Shown piece by piece: positions 1 through 6,525 of a stretch of 6,525 bases of DNA. Position numbers and translations under genes: made by a program. The stretch is from Longimicrobium sp. (GTDB lineage: Bacteria; Gemmatimonadota; Gemmatimonadetes; Longimicrobiales; Longimicrobiaceae), in the NCBI RefSeq assembly GCF_036388275.1, contig NZ_DASVSF010000111.1, positions 1 to 6,525 of the forward strand, in the 5' to 3' direction. Position 1 is the first letter of the stretch, and every line of letters begins with the position of its first letter. The notes below the pieces were generated by a model. It made no database searches. It saw only the letters and a list, made by a program, of their open reading frames with translations, and had not been told where the DNA came from.

Positions 1-6525
<6,525 letters not shown>

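Overview
The whole window is one piece of a single minus-strand gene for a modular non-ribosomal peptide synthetase (NRPS). One reading frame (codon starts at positions congruent to 2 mod 3, first full codon at 6524) stays open for 2174 codons, with no start, stop, intergenic gap or second gene. Both gene ends lie outside the window. The DNA is very GC-rich (about 70% by eye) and third codon positions are almost all G or C. Domain wording and codon use resemble NRPSs of high-GC soil bacteria such as Longimicrobium-like Gemmatimonadota or myxobacteria. That placement is an inference from style, not from a marker gene.

Reading 5'->3' on the minus strand, the layout is: [C-terminal half of a condensation domain] - A1 - T1 - C2 (LCL type) - A2 - T2 - [N-terminal 60% of a dual epimerization/condensation (E/C) domain]. 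This makes one module core (A1-T1), one complete C-A-T module (C2-A2-T2), and condensation-domain parts at both edges. All core motifs that I could read are intact: A3, A4, A5, A7, A8 and A10 in both A domains, GGHS in both carriers, and HHxxxDG in C2. The specificity residues of A2 read D-V-W-H-V-S-L-V-D-K, a serine code. Those of A1 read D-A-E-D-V-G-G-I-A-K, an acidic pocket that I cannot assign with confidence but which may take a basic residue. The dual E/C motif after T2 predicts that the serine is passed on as D-Ser. C2 is a plain LCL domain, so the A1 residue should stay L. The predicted fragment is ...(D?)-L-X-D-Ser-...

The most striking structural fact is that bases 1-114 and 6412-6525 are identical and lie exactly at the two ends. 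The repeat spacing, 6411 bp, equals exactly 2137 codons. Closing the sequence on this overlap would join the two condensation fragments into one full-length domain of about 425 residues and give an endless ORF with no start or stop. The likeliest explanation is a graph cycle: a longer synthetase with near-identical repeated modules collapsed by the assembler. The alternatives are two truly near-identical condensation domains in neighbouring modules, or, much less likely, a real small circle. A second structural point is that A1 and A2 are alike in their flanks but unrelated in the substrate-binding core, which suggests exchange of A-core subdomains.
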